The notes under the pieces: generated by a model
What the model saw: the letters and a program-made list of their open reading frames with translations, nothing else
The model's database searches: none
Told to the model about the DNA's origin: nothing
Assembly: GCA_963663945.1 (NCBI GenBank)
Contig: OY760687.1
Span: 1,488,001-1,552,000 of the forward strand
Source of the DNA: Bin87 sp963663945
Lineage (GTDB): Bacteria; Chloroflexota; Dehalococcoidia; Lucifugimonadales; UBA3495
Direction: 5' to 3'
Length of the DNA: 64,000 nt
Shown here: positions 6,641-16,056 of the stretch, piece after piece
Position numbering within the stretch: the stretch's first letter is position 1
Layout: each line of letters starts with the position of its first letter
Program-made: the position numbers and the translations under genes

Positions 6641-7891
6641 TCAGGCCTTGCCTTCGGCTTCCAGCCGGGCCACTTCATCCGGCGTCAGCCCGCCGATGCT
6701 GCACAGTACGTCCCGGTTGTGCTGACCCAGCGTTGGCGGGGGATTGGCCGGTGTATCGACGCACCCCGTGAGCTGCACCGGGGTGTTGACCGTGCGGAAG
6801 GGACGGCCGTAGGTGTCGCCGCTGTCCACGAACATGTTCCGCGTCTCCAGGTGCGGGCAGCTGTCCAGGTCGGCCGCATCCTGCACGATGCCCATGGAAA
6901 ACCCGCAATCCAGCAGGTGCTGGTTCAGCTCTCGCTTGGGAATATTCTGGGACCACTCCTCGATCGCGGGCACGATGTGGCTGGTGTAGAAGGGTCCGGT
7001 CACGCCCCGACCCAGGTAGCGCGGATCTTCAGCCAGTTCCGGCCGGCCCACGAGGTTCCACATGGCCGTCCACTTGTCGTCGGCGTTGCCGGCGCCGGCC
7101 AGCACCACGAACCCGTCCGAAGCGCGCAGCGTGAGTTGCGCCGAGAACATGTTCTCCCGGGCCGTTGTGGTCACCTGTCCGGTGGACTGGAACAGCGGCA
7201 TGCTGCTGGTGGTATGCGCCGCCATGCAATCGTACATCGACATGTCCACGTGCTGGCCTCGGCCCGTCTTTCGCCGCGACTCCAAAGCCAGCATGACGCC
7301 CAGTGCGGACCACACCGCCGGCACCGAGTCGCCCATATTATCGCCCACCATCTGGGGCCCGCTCTCCGGCGTCCCCGTGGTCACCATCCAGCCGCCCATG
7401 CCCTGGACGCAGGGATTGTTCGCCGGCCAGTTGGAGTAGGGTCCGCGCAGTCCGTCGCTGTCGCCGTAGCCCGAGATGCTCGCGTACACCAGCCCGGGAT
7501 TGATCTCGCTGAGCCGCTCGTAGCCGAAACCAAGACGTCCCATGGCGCCCGGCCCCCAGTTGTCCAGCAGCACGTCCGATACCCGGAGCATGTTTTCAAA
7601 AGCGCGTTTGCCAACCGGGTCTCTCAGGTCCAGCGACACGCTTTTCTTGTTGCGGTTGACGCCAAGATAGCGCGCGCTGATCTCAGAGCCGTCGGGACCC
7701 TCCACGAAGGGCTCGTTCCTGCGCGCCTGGTCTCCGGTGCCCGGCCGTTCGATCTTGATCACCTCGGCTCCCATGTCCGCCAGGATCATGGAGCAGAACG
7801 GCCCGGCCACAATGTGGGTGGCGTCCAGGACACGCAGCCCTTCCAGCGGCAGCGGTTGCAGATTCGTTTCAGGGTTGGCGGTTGAGGTCAT
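6641..7891 (-). CDS. CaiB/BaiF family III CoA-transferase
   Basis: A 416-residue family III CoA-transferase, moving CoA between carboxylic acids without a ping-pong glutamyl-CoA step. It starts with the typical PLEGLRVLDATHIVAGPFCSMILADMGAEVIKIERP-like N-terminus. It contains NKKSVSLDLRD and the catalytic-region GDNMGDSVPA segment, whose Asp is the probable acyl-anhydride nucleophile. Full length for the family. The organism's other copy is at 43335, only distantly similar. Substrate cannot be inferred; neighbours are unrelated housekeeping genes. Confidence 0.9.
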   Translation of the reverse strand: MTSTANPETNLQPLPLEGLRVLDATHIVAGPFCSMILADMGAEVIKIERPGTGDQARRNEPFVEGPDGSEISARYLGVNRNKKSVSLDLRDPVGKRAFENMLRVSDVLLDNWGPGAMGRLGFGYERLSEINPGLVYASISGYGDSDGLRGPYSNWPANNPCVQGMGGWMVTTGTPESGPQMVGDNMGDSVPAVWSALGVMLALESRRKTGRGQHVDMSMYDCMAAHTTSSMPLFQSTGQVTTTARENMFSAQLTLRASDGFVVLAGAGNADDKWTAMWNLVGRPELAEDPRYLGRGVTGPFYTSHIVPAIEEWSQNIPKRELNQHLLDCGFSMGIVQDAADLDSCPHLETRNMFVDSGDTYGRPFRTVNTPVQLTGCVDTPANPPPTLGQHNRDVLCSIGGLTPDEVARLEAEGKA

Positions 7892-8068
7892 GGTCCAGCT
7901 CCATCAGCGTACCGGGATTAAACGGGGTGGACGCCGTGCGTCATCCGTAACTATACGGGAACCGGCTCCCGACCGCGCCGCAGTGGTGTCGCGTCCCGGG
8001 AGATTCCTGGCGCCGCCTCGCGAAGCGACATCGACGATCTCTGGGCACGTGCCTCGCGCCTACGGCCC

Positions 8069-9085
8069 TTAGCGCGACCTCTCGCGGATGTAGTCCACCA
8101 TCTCCAGCAGAGAGCGTCGCGGAGCGCAATCCGGCAGGTCGTCCAGTTCCGCCGCGGCCTCGGTGCAGTAGTTGCGGATCACCGCGAAGCAGTCGGGTAC
8201 GATGCTCGAACCGTCAATCATGTCCAGCGATTTCTGCAACAGGTGGTCAACGTCTGATCCGCCGTTGGTTATGGAGGCGAAAAGCCTGTCTATCGGATGA
8301 TCGTCCGGGTATTGTTCCATCAACATGATCGTCGGCAGTGTCAGCACGCCTTGCAGCAGGTCATTACCGACCGGCTTGCCGATTTCGCTGGCGTCGCCCT
8401 GGATGTCCAGCAGGTCGTCGACGATCTGGAAAGCCATGCCCACGTTGTACCCATACTTGCGCAACGCCTGCACCTGTTGCTCCGGAGCCCCGCTTAGGAT
8501 GGCCCCGGTTTCGGCGGACGTGCAGAACAGCGACGCGGTCTTGCGATAGATGCGCTCGTCGTACAACCGGCGCGCCTTGGACGGGTCAAAGGTGGTGAAA
8601 AACTCGATCAATTGCCCGCTGGCCAATTCCATGATCGTTTCCGAGAACCGGCGAATGACGCGGACCACTCCCGTATCGCAAACGAAAGTCGCGGAGGTGG
8701 CGAACAGGTAATCTCCCAGAAGCACCGCGACGTGATTGCCGTACATCTTGTTGATGGTCGGCTTGCCCCGCCTCAGTCCGGCGTTGTCCACCGTGTCGTC
8801 GTGGATCAGGGTCGCCAGGTGCAGCAGTTCGACGGCCGCTGCCATGATCAGGGAGCGTTTCCGCTCGTGCTCGTGGAATTCTGCCGCCAGCAGGGTCAGG
8901 GCCGGTCGGACCCTCTTGCCTCCGGAACGCAGGGCATAGTCCAGGAGCGGGTCCAGATCGGCGATGTCGGTCTGGCACAGCTCGTACAACTGCTCCTCAA
9001 CCTGCGCCAGTTGCTCGACCACCGGAGCGTAGATCGATACGGTTTGCAGGTCCAGCCCGGTCTGCACGGTGGATCGCTCAGGCAA
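8069..9085 (-). CDS. Polyprenyl diphosphate synthase (trans-type, long chain)
   Basis: An isoprenoid chain-elongation enzyme for quinone side chains or lipid carriers. The first Asp-rich motif is DDTVD at 96-100 and the second DDLLD at 223-227, with GGKRVRP before and GKPVGNDL after. Small residues (Ala91, Thr92) four and five positions before the first motif suggest a long product. The start is uncertain: TTG at 9085 or GTG at 9067, neither with a clear ribosome-binding site. A 13-base direct repeat (GGATCGCTCAGGC, 9071 and 9090) lies there. It sits just downstream of metG. Confidence 0.9.
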   Translation of the reverse strand: MPERSTVQTGLDLQTVSIYAPVVEQLAQVEEQLYELCQTDIADLDPLLDYALRSGGKRVRPALTLLAAEFHEHERKRSLIMAAAVELLHLATLIHDDTVDNAGLRRGKPTINKMYGNHVAVLLGDYLFATSATFVCDTGVVRVIRRFSETIMELASGQLIEFFTTFDPSKARRLYDERIYRKTASLFCTSAETGAILSGAPEQQVQALRKYGYNVGMAFQIVDDLLDIQGDASEIGKPVGNDLLQGVLTLPTIMLMEQYPDDHPIDRLFASITNGGSDVDHLLQKSLDMIDGSSIVPDCFAVIRNYCTEAAAELDDLPDCAPRRSLLEMVDYIRERSR

Positions 9086-9112
9086 GGGTGGATCGCTCAG
9101 GCAGCGGAAGGC

Positions 9113-10798
9113 TCAGGCGGAGACGCCCAGCTGGCTGGCTTCCTGCTCGGCCACGTCGTCATCCAGCTTGGTGTAAAGGTTCGACGGGTTCCGCAGCACG
9201 CCGCCCGGCTTGACGGCGCCGACCAACGCATCGAAGTCCCACGGCTCGTCGGTGACCTCTCCGTCAAATCCCAGGAACCCATGCAACTTCTGGCTGGTGA
9301 ACGGGAGATACGGCGACAGCATGACCTTCAGGCAATTGAGCACCTGAATAGTCGTTCCCAGCGAACGGGCCGCGTGTGCTCGGTCCTCCTTGATGGCCTG
9401 CCAGGGCGCCCGTGTGTCGAGATACCGGTTGCATTCCTGCGCCAGGGCAAAGGCCTGGCTGATGCCGGCGCGAAAACGGGTGTGCGCCAGGCTGTCGTCT
9501 ACTGCGGCCATCGCCGCCCGCGCCGTCTGCAACAGCGCTTCTTCCGCCTCTTCTGGCGCGGCCGCATCCACTGGTACCTGCCCGTCAAAGTTTCGGTAGG
9601 TGAACCGCAGCACCCGGTTGACCAGGTTCCCGTAGGTGGCAACCAGCTCGTCGTTGTTCCTGCGGACGAACTCGCCCCAGCTGAAGTCGGTGTCGCCGGT
9701 TTCCGGCATGTTGATGGACAGCAGGTACCGCAGCGGGTCCGGATCGTATCGGTCCAGGTAGTCCGGCACCCACACCGCCCAATTCTGGCTGGTCGAGAAC
9801 TTGCGGCTCTCGAGGCTCAGGAACTCGTTGGCCGGCACGTCGTAGGGCAGATTGAGGCCGCCGTAGCCCATGAGCATGGCAGGCCAGATGATGCTGTGGA
9901 AGGGGATGTTGTCCTTACCGATGAAGTAGTACGACCTCGCGGTGTCGTCCTTCCAATAGCTCTGCCAGTCATCCGCATTCCCGTTTTGCGAGGCCCATTC
10001 CACAGCCGCCGACAGGTAGCCGATGACCGCCTCGAACCACACGTAGATCCGCTTCTCGTCGTAGCCGTCCAGGGGCAGCGGGACGCCCCACGTAAGGTCA
10101 CGGGTGATCGCCCGGTCTTTCAGGCCGCCCTGCAGGAAGCTGCGGGTCCCGTTGGCCACGTTGGGTCGCCAGTGTTCCTGCCGGTTGATCCACTCCAGCA
10201 ACGGTTCCTGGAAGGCGGATAGTTTCAGGAAAAAGTGCTCGGAATCGCGAAAATCGGGGGTGGCGCCGCAGATGCTGCACACCGGGTTCACCAGCTCGAT
10301 GGGGTCCAGGGTGTGGCCGCAGCTGTCGCACTGGTCGCCCCGGGCCCGCTCGTTGGCGCAATGCGGACAGGTGCCCTCCACGTACCGGTCGGGCAGGAAG
10401 CGGTCACACCCCGAGCAATGGGCCAGGAGCATCGTGTCCGGGTAGATGTAGCCCTGTTCCTTCAGGCGCAGGAAAAAGTCCTGAACTACCCGCTGGTGGT
10501 TCTCGGTATGCGTGGAGGTGAACAGGTCAAATGAAATACCCAGCCGTTCCCACGTTTCGAGGAACTGCCCGTGGTATCGCTCCAGCACTTCCTGAGGCTC
10601 GATGCCTTCCTGGTCCGCGCGGATGGTGATGGGCGTGCCGTGCGCGTCGGAGCCGGATACCATCAGCACATCGTTGCCCTTCATGCGGTGATAGCGGGCA
10701 AAAATATCGGCGGCGAGGTAGCAGCCGGCGACATGTCCCATGTGCAGCGGGCCGTTGGCGTACGGCCACGCGACACCTATCAAGATGCGCTCGGGCAC
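9113..10798 (-). CDS. metG: Methionyl-tRNA synthetase
   Basis: A 561-residue class I synthetase. The HIGH signature is HMGH at 19-22 and the KMSKS signature is KFSTS at 333-337. Four CxxC knuckles (about 128-178) form the double zinc-binding domain of the MetG1 type. The C-terminal EMAPII-like tRNA-binding domain found in many bacterial enzymes is absent. The GTG at 10798 follows GGAGG with six bases spacing. An extended -10 promoter lies just upstream, and the polyprenyl synthase gene probably follows on the same message. Confidence 0.95.
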   Translation of the reverse strand: MPERILIGVAWPYANGPLHMGHVAGCYLAADIFARYHRMKGNDVLMVSGSDAHGTPITIRADQEGIEPQEVLERYHGQFLETWERLGISFDLFTSTHTENHQRVVQDFFLRLKEQGYIYPDTMLLAHCSGCDRFLPDRYVEGTCPHCANERARGDQCDSCGHTLDPIELVNPVCSICGATPDFRDSEHFFLKLSAFQEPLLEWINRQEHWRPNVANGTRSFLQGGLKDRAITRDLTWGVPLPLDGYDEKRIYVWFEAVIGYLSAAVEWASQNGNADDWQSYWKDDTARSYYFIGKDNIPFHSIIWPAMLMGYGGLNLPYDVPANEFLSLESRKFSTSQNWAVWVPDYLDRYDPDPLRYLLSINMPETGDTDFSWGEFVRRNNDELVATYGNLVNRVLRFTYRNFDGQVPVDAAAPEEAEEALLQTARAAMAAVDDSLAHTRFRAGISQAFALAQECNRYLDTRAPWQAIKEDRAHAARSLGTTIQVLNCLKVMLSPYLPFTSQKLHGFLGFDGEVTDEPWDFDALVGAVKPGGVLRNPSNLYTKLDDDVAEQEASQLGVSA

Positions 10799-10823
10799 GG
10801 TTATCCTCCATGATCCGATGGCT

Positions 10824-10832
10824 AGAATAGCA
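10824..10832 (-). promoter_or_regulatory. Extended -10 promoter for metG
   Basis: The bottom strand reads TGCTATTCT, giving a start near 10817, about 20 bases before the metG GTG. A second candidate, TGCTAGAAT, lies slightly upstream. Confidence 0.4.
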
Positions 10833-11034
10833 AAGCAATTCTAGCATAACGCGTGCTCGGCTTACGCGCGGGCGAGACACTCCGGGTGGCGTCATTCGAC
10901 GGGTCCCGGACCGGCATTCGTCGGGTCGACATCTCGTCCGGCGTCGCATGCTGGTTTGTTGCCGCCGATGCGTTAGAATACGCGCTGTCCATTCACCCCC
11001 CGGCTACTGTCGCCCAGCGCAGGCTTGATTGCCC

Positions 11035-13104
11035 ATGACTGAACCTATCGGCCCAGATCTCTTCCGCCACCTGAAAACCGTCGGAGACCCGACGGTCTCC
11101 CCAGATGGAAGCCGGTGCGCATACGTGCTCTCGTGGATTGACCAGGAGAGTTCTGAGCCTCGGGCCCGCATCTACCATGTTGGTCTGGACGCTTCGGGAA
11201 CCGACGAGGCGCCTCGGCCATTCACTCAGGGCGACCGTGACGGCCACCCTCGTTTCTCTCCCAACGGCGCGTCCCTGGCCTTCCTGCGGGCTGGCGCCAA
11301 AGACGCCGAAGCCAGCCGACAGGTCTGGGTGATGCCCGCTGGCGGCGGCGAAGCCGCCCAGCTTACCAGCCTGAAATCCGGCGTCAGGGAGTTTGCCTGG
11401 TCGCCGGATTCCAGTCGGCTGGTGGCGGTGTCCGACGTGGAACCGCCGGACCCTGCCAAAGAGTCTGACCAGCCCTCCGCCAGGGAAATGCGCCGCATCC
11501 GTTACCGGCACGATGCCATCGGTTGGCGCGGCGACAACCATTTCCATCTTTTCCTCGTGGACGCCGCTACCGGCGAATTCTGTCAACTGACCTCCGGCGA
11601 TTGGGACGATATGGCTCCCGCATGGTCGCCGGACGGTAATCGTATTGCGTTCATATCCGGGCGTTCCGGTGACCGAGACATCACTGCCACTAACGAAATT
11701 TATGTGGCAGAAGTTGCGGACGGGATCATGCGGGCCGAAGAGCACCGGGAACCGGTACTCTGGTCTCAGGGTCTTACCGACGTTGCCGCCGTTTCCTGGT
11801 CGCCCGACGGAGACCGGCTAATCGCCGCTGGCGGAACCGGCGACGGGCTCATGGTGCTGTGGCAGGCATACCTGTACGTGCTGGAGCCCGGCCACCTGCC
11901 GCATCAATTGACCGACGACAGCCTGCGGCCCTGCCTCGGGTATCCGGGCATCTATCCTCCGCTGGATTTGCGGTGGCTGCCGGGCGACGCGGACGCGGGT
12001 CGTATTGTCTTCCTCGGCGACTCCCAGGGGGAAACCAGGCTCTACGAGATCTCGGCGGGCGGGGACAAGGGTTCCGTGCCGATCCCGATGACCGATGGTG
12101 GCGAACTCCTTTCGGGTTTCGCCATGGACTCGAAGGCGCGTCGACTCGTGGTGACCGGGTCCGACCCGGTAAGTCCCTCGGATGCCTTCGTGATGGACTG
12201 CCTTTCCAGGACGGAGAAGCCAGACCGCCGGCGTATCACGGCACACAACGACGGTTGGCTGGCTGAGCACCCTCCCGCCCCCATGGAGAATTTCCTGCTG
12301 GAACGTGCGGACTGGGATATCGAGTGCCGCCTGTACCATCCGACCAACTTTGATCCGACGCAGAGCTACCCGTTGGTCCTCGAAATTCACGGGGGCCCGA
12401 ACGGCGCCTTTTACGATTCATTCGTTCCGTGGCATCAGGTGTTGGCCGGCGCCGGCTACCTGACCCTGGCGGTGAACCCTCGTGGCTCGTCAACCTACGG
12501 CGAGGAGTTCGTCAACGCGGTTCTGGGCGACTGGGGCGGCGACGACTATCGCGATCTCATGGCAGCCGTGGACCTGGTATGCCAGCGTGACTACGTGGAC
12601 GCCGACCGGCTGGGCGTCCATGGATACAGCTACGGCGGTTACATGACCACCTGGATGATCGGCCACACCGACCGGTTCCGCGCGGCGGTGGCCGGCGCCC
12701 CGTGCATCGACCTGTGGACCATGTACGGCACCTCGGATATCGCAACCAGTTTCGGCGAGGCGCAATGGGCCATTCGGCTGGCCGGCGGTATGCCCATCAG
12801 CCGACCGCTGGCCAACGAGTTGTCCGAGGGTGTGGACACCATGGCGTTCCGCTTGCTCCAGCGCTCTCCCATCAAGTTCGCGCCGCAAGTCGAAACGCCA
12901 GTTCTGCTGTTGCACGGGGAATCCGACGCCAGATGTCCCATTGGGCAGAGCGAGCAGTATTTCCAGGTGCTGAAGCGGATGGGTAAAGAAGTGGAAATGG
13001 CCCGCTTTCCCGGCTGCGGCCACGGGTTCCTGCGCACGGGACACGTTGCGCTCCGGCAGGAATACCTGTCCCGAATGCTGGGCTGGTTCCAGCGGTGGCT
13101 CTAA
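11035..13104 (+). CDS. S9 family (prolyl oligopeptidase / acylaminoacyl-peptidase-like) peptidase
   Basis: A 689-residue serine peptidase: an N-terminal seven-bladed propeller with repeated SPDG/WSPD motifs (about 15-410), then an alpha/beta hydrolase domain. The triad is Ser532 in HGYSYGG, Asp631 in GESDARCP and His663 in GCGHGF. HGGPNG near 452 forms the oxyanion region. No signal peptide is seen, so it probably trims peptides in the cytoplasm. The ATG at 11035 is preferred over the TTG two codons upstream. TAGAAT at 10974-10979 may be part of its promoter. Confidence 0.92.
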   Translation: MTEPIGPDLFRHLKTVGDPTVSPDGSRCAYVLSWIDQESSEPRARIYHVGLDASGTDEAPRPFTQGDRDGHPRFSPNGASLAFLRAGAKDAEASRQVWVMPAGGGEAAQLTSLKSGVREFAWSPDSSRLVAVSDVEPPDPAKESDQPSAREMRRIRYRHDAIGWRGDNHFHLFLVDAATGEFCQLTSGDWDDMAPAWSPDGNRIAFISGRSGDRDITATNEIYVAEVADGIMRAEEHREPVLWSQGLTDVAAVSWSPDGDRLIAAGGTGDGLMVLWQAYLYVLEPGHLPHQLTDDSLRPCLGYPGIYPPLDLRWLPGDADAGRIVFLGDSQGETRLYEISAGGDKGSVPIPMTDGGELLSGFAMDSKARRLVVTGSDPVSPSDAFVMDCLSRTEKPDRRRITAHNDGWLAEHPPAPMENFLLERADWDIECRLYHPTNFDPTQSYPLVLEIHGGPNGAFYDSFVPWHQVLAGAGYLTLAVNPRGSSTYGEEFVNAVLGDWGGDDYRDLMAAVDLVCQRDYVDADRLGVHGYSYGGYMTTWMIGHTDRFRAAVAGAPCIDLWTMYGTSDIATSFGEAQWAIRLAGGMPISRPLANELSEGVDTMAFRLLQRSPIKFAPQVETPVLLLHGESDARCPIGQSEQYFQVLKRMGKEVEMARFPGCGHGFLRTGHVALRQEYLSRMLGWFQRWL

Positions 13105-13198
13105 TTGTCCTGATGCTCCCCCGGTCCGGACCGGTCCTGACGGCGTTTCGCATGCCGCCTCACCATTGATTCAGCTACCGGAAAGGAAGAATGACCCG

Positions 13199-13393
13199 AT
13201 GCCAGAACCCGATCTCAGCGCTGAACAGGTGCGCAAGATGGCCGACCTGGTCGGAATTTCCATCGACGATTCCGACCTCCCCGAAGTGGCCAACCGGTTC
13301 GCCAGCCTGATGCAGGAACTCGACCGCCTGCGGGACCTGGACCTGGAAGGCCTCGAACCCGTCACCATATTTCCAGATGCGGACGAAGGCTGA
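13199..13393 (+). CDS. gatC: GatC-like subunit of aspartyl/glutamyl-tRNA amidotransferase
   Basis: A short 64-residue protein resembling the C-terminal part of GatC, with AEQVRKMADLVGISIDDSD and the LDLEGLEPVTIFPDADEG end matching the GatC signature (leader-V-p-T). Typical GatC is about 95 residues, so this form is shortened at the end. GGAAGA precedes the ATG by eight bases. In the trimer it would brace GatA and GatB. A nucleotidyltransferase gene separates it from the amidase that could be GatA; no gatB is in the window. Confidence 0.7.
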   Translation: MPEPDLSAEQVRKMADLVGISIDDSDLPEVANRFASLMQELDRLRDLDLEGLEPVTIFPDADEG

Positions 13394-13452
13394 AATCGGT
13401 GATCGGATTCGTCCGTCATGCCGCTGTGCCGCTTGCGGCTACGGGACCCGTA

Positions 13453-13773
13453 ATGATTGACGTGAGACCTGATCAATTGGCCGAAATCAAGAGCATACTG
13501 GAGCAATATGTCCCTGGATGCGCAGTGTACGCATTTGGCTCACGCGTAACCGGGATGACCAAACCGTGGTCCGATTTGGATCTGGCAGTGATGGGGCCGG
13601 AGCCTTTGGGTTTCCAAAAAATGGGGCGATTGATCGAGGCATTTCAGGAATCCACCCTGCCCTTCCGCGTCGACGTCCTTGACTGGCACGACGTGTCGCC
13701 CTCGTTCCAGGCCATCATCGCCGAACATTACGCCGTCATACAGCCGGGACAAACCGCCGGAGTTTCACAATGA
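13453..13773 (+). CDS. MNT-type nucleotidyltransferase domain protein
   Basis: A protein of 106 residues with the minimal nucleotidyltransferase signature GSRVTGMTKPWSDLDLAV near 29-46 and the third acidic strand FRVDVLDW. Such proteins often act with HEPN partners as toxin-antitoxin or tRNA-modifying pairs, but no HEPN gene is adjacent here. Its stop overlaps the amidase start in ATGA (13770-13773), indicating translational coupling. The ATG at 13453 is chosen because the fold begins there; an in-frame upstream ATG at 13399 would add 18 residues. Confidence 0.8.
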   Translation: MIDVRPDQLAEIKSILEQYVPGCAVYAFGSRVTGMTKPWSDLDLAVMGPEPLGFQKMGRLIEAFQESTLPFRVDVLDWHDVSPSFQAIIAEHYAVIQPGQTAGVSQ

Positions 13774-15209
13774 CATCTGCCCAATCCCTTGATGACATCG
13801 TCTTTCTCTCCGCCGAGGCCACCTCGGCCGCCATCCGCAACGGCGATTTCACCGCTACCGACGCGGTCAACGCCTACCTCCGTCGCGTCGATGCCATCGA
13901 TGGCGATATCAAGTCCTATATCACCGTGTGCCGCGAGGAGGCTCTGGGCGCCGCCGCCGATGTGGACGATGCCGTGCGTCGCGGAGACGAATCCGCCGTT
14001 GGCGGGGCCCTGTTCGGCGTGCCCATGGCCATCAAGGACCAATTCAACACCGAGGGGATCCTCACCAGCAACGGATCGCGCGCCTACGCGGACAACGTGC
14101 CGGCCGAAGATGCCACTGTGGTTACTCGTCTCAAGTCAGCGGGTGCCGTCCTGCTGGGCAAGCTGAACCTCAGCGAACTGGCCATGGGCGGCACTGCGGA
14201 CCCGCCCTACGGCACGCCCCACAACCCGTGGCGTCGGGGACACACCCCCGGCGAATCCAGCAGCGGATCCGGCGCGGCGCTGGCGGCGCATCTTTGCGCC
14301 GCGTCCGTGGGCGAGGACACCGGCGGCAGCGGACGCGGACCTGCGTCCTACTGCAACGCGGTGGGATTGCGACCGACCTTCACGCGCATCAGCCGGCACG
14401 GCATTACGCCCATGTGCTGGTTCATGGACGCCGCATCCCCCATGACCAAGACCGTCGAGGATTGCGCGCTGGTTCTGGGCGCCGTGGCCGGGTACGACCC
14501 CATGGATCCCACCACGAGCCGTCGCCCGGTGCCCGACTATCGTGGCATGCTTGATGGCGACATCCGGGGCATGCGGATCGGTCGGATGACGGAGTTGTGC
14601 GACGCCGCCGACATGCACGCCGACGTGCGGCGCGCCACCGACGCCGTGCTGGACACCCTGGCCGGCCTGGGCGCCGAGGTGGTCGACGTCTCCCTTCCGC
14701 TCACCGAAATCGCCGGCGCCATCTTCGTGGGTATCGCTGATACCGAGGGAGCCGGCGCCCGTGACGGGCTCATGCGACGCTCGCCCGAACTGCTGGACCG
14801 GGCCTCCCGCACCCGCCTGCAGAGCGCTTCCCTGGTGCCGGCCAAGGTGCAGAACCGCGCCATGAAAGCCCGTGTCCTGCTGAGACGCCAGTTCGAGGAG
14901 GCTTTCCGGCGGGTGGATGTCCTGGTGTCGCCAACCGCTCCGTATCCGGCTCCCCGGCACGACGCGCTCACCGCGCCCTTCGAGTCGGCCGACGACGTGC
15001 GCCAGCGGTTCTTCTTCCGCCGCTCGTACACCGGTTGCTACCCGTTGGCTGGTATGCCCGCCGTGTCGATCCCGGGAGGGTTCACCGAAGATGGGCTCCC
15101 CATCGGGGTCCAGTTAGGCGGTGACTCCTTCGCGGAAGGAGCCATACTCAGGGCCGCCTACGCCTACCAGCAGGCCACCGACTGGCACACCCGGCGCGCG
15201 CCGGTCTAG
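13770..15209 (+). CDS. Amidase-signature family hydrolase (GatA-like)
   Basis: A 479-residue amidase. The Ser-cisSer-Lys triad is visible: Lys89 in AIKD, cis-Ser near 163 in GESSSGSGAA and nucleophile Ser187 in DTGGSGRG. The canonical GGSIR/GSVR segment reads GGSGRGPAS, a small departure. It could be the glutaminase subunit GatA because a gatC-like gene lies just upstream. However, the segment RISRHGITPMCWFMDAASPMTKTVEDC looks like a general amidase, so I favour a stand-alone amidase. It is coupled to the nucleotidyltransferase gene by ATGA overlap. Confidence 0.85.
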   Translation: MTSAQSLDDIVFLSAEATSAAIRNGDFTATDAVNAYLRRVDAIDGDIKSYITVCREEALGAAADVDDAVRRGDESAVGGALFGVPMAIKDQFNTEGILTSNGSRAYADNVPAEDATVVTRLKSAGAVLLGKLNLSELAMGGTADPPYGTPHNPWRRGHTPGESSSGSGAALAAHLCAASVGEDTGGSGRGPASYCNAVGLRPTFTRISRHGITPMCWFMDAASPMTKTVEDCALVLGAVAGYDPMDPTTSRRPVPDYRGMLDGDIRGMRIGRMTELCDAADMHADVRRATDAVLDTLAGLGAEVVDVSLPLTEIAGAIFVGIADTEGAGARDGLMRRSPELLDRASRTRLQSASLVPAKVQNRAMKARVLLRRQFEEAFRRVDVLVSPTAPYPAPRHDALTAPFESADDVRQRFFFRRSYTGCYPLAGMPAVSIPGGFTEDGLPIGVQLGGDSFAEGAILRAAYAYQQATDWHTRRAPV

Positions 15210-15233
15210 CCGGTTTGGTGACCCGGTAGCAGG

Positions 15234-15965
15234 TCAGGTCCTGAAGGTTACCCTGCGGAACGCTTCGGCCATCGTCAGCCCGCTGAAGTCCTCGTCGGGA
15301 TAATCGTTGCCGACCTGGGCCGCCTCTTTGGCTCGCGCCCGCACGAATCCTTCCAGGTCTTCTCTGGACCGCTGCCGGGTCTGGGTGCGGTGGGCCATCA
15401 CCGCATCCATCTTGGCGTCAAAATCGGCTGATATGTCCACGAAGGTGTTGGGGTTTTCCGATCCCCAGAACATGATCGCTGCGGTTTTGTGAGGCTCAAT
15501 CCCTTCGTTCGCGAACAATTCACCGAAGTGCAGGTGGTCGCGCGCGTAAGGGAACACCGCGTCCAGCGTCACCTGTCCTGCGATCCGATGGTCCCGGTGC
15601 CATTGCATGTTGCGGCGGTAGGGCTCGGTCGTCAGGACAACGTCCGGCTTGACCAGCCGGATCTGGCGAACGAGGTCCCTGCGGAAGTCCGACGTGTCCT
15701 CCAGTTCGCCGTCCGCCCTGCCCAGCATCACCACGTTCTTCACGCCCAGTACGTCTGCGGCGGTCAATTGCTCCCGACTGCGAATGGACGCCAGTTCGGT
15801 TGGGTCGATCTCGGGATCGTCCGTGCCCCGGCTGCCGTCGGTGCAAAGGACGTAATGGACATCAGAGCCCCCCCGCACCCAGCGGGCTATGGTGCCGCCC
15901 GCCCACACCTCCGCATCGTCGGGATGTGGAATGACAACCAGCGCACGTTCGGGAGTGTAATCCAT
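15234..15965 (-). CDS. PIG-L/LmbE family deacetylase
   Basis: A 243-residue zinc-dependent deacetylase of the LmbE/PIG-L/MshB family, acting on N-acetylglucosaminyl groups. Metal-binding PHPDDAE lies at 13-19 and HRDHR near 124-128. No membrane segment is present. GGAGG precedes the ATG by ten bases. An MshA-like glycosyltransferase lies nearby (16905-18143). In actinobacteria the MshA/MshB pair makes mycothiol, but mshC and mshD are not seen here, so that link is only a possibility. Confidence 0.88.
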   Translation of the reverse strand: MDYTPERALVVIPHPDDAEVWAGGTIARWVRGGSDVHYVLCTDGSRGTDDPEIDPTELASIRSREQLTAADVLGVKNVVMLGRADGELEDTSDFRRDLVRQIRLVKPDVVLTTEPYRRNMQWHRDHRIAGQVTLDAVFPYARDHLHFGELFANEGIEPHKTAAIMFWGSENPNTFVDISADFDAKMDAVMAHRTQTRQRSREDLEGFVRARAKEAAQVGNDYPDEDFSGLTMAEAFRRVTFRT

Positions 15966-16056
15966 GGAATGTGATCCTCCGGTGTGAATTCTGGGCGACG
16001 GTCGCGCGCCGCGTGGTTTGACGGGCGGCCGTACTGGGCCACTGATGTGGATCCGG

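Noticed and set aside
6140..7885. Long plus-strand open frame of 581 codons over hisS and the CoA-transferase
   Set aside because: It lies antisense to two clear enzymes and has a composition rich in His/Arg/Pro, typical of the reverse complement of high-GC genes.
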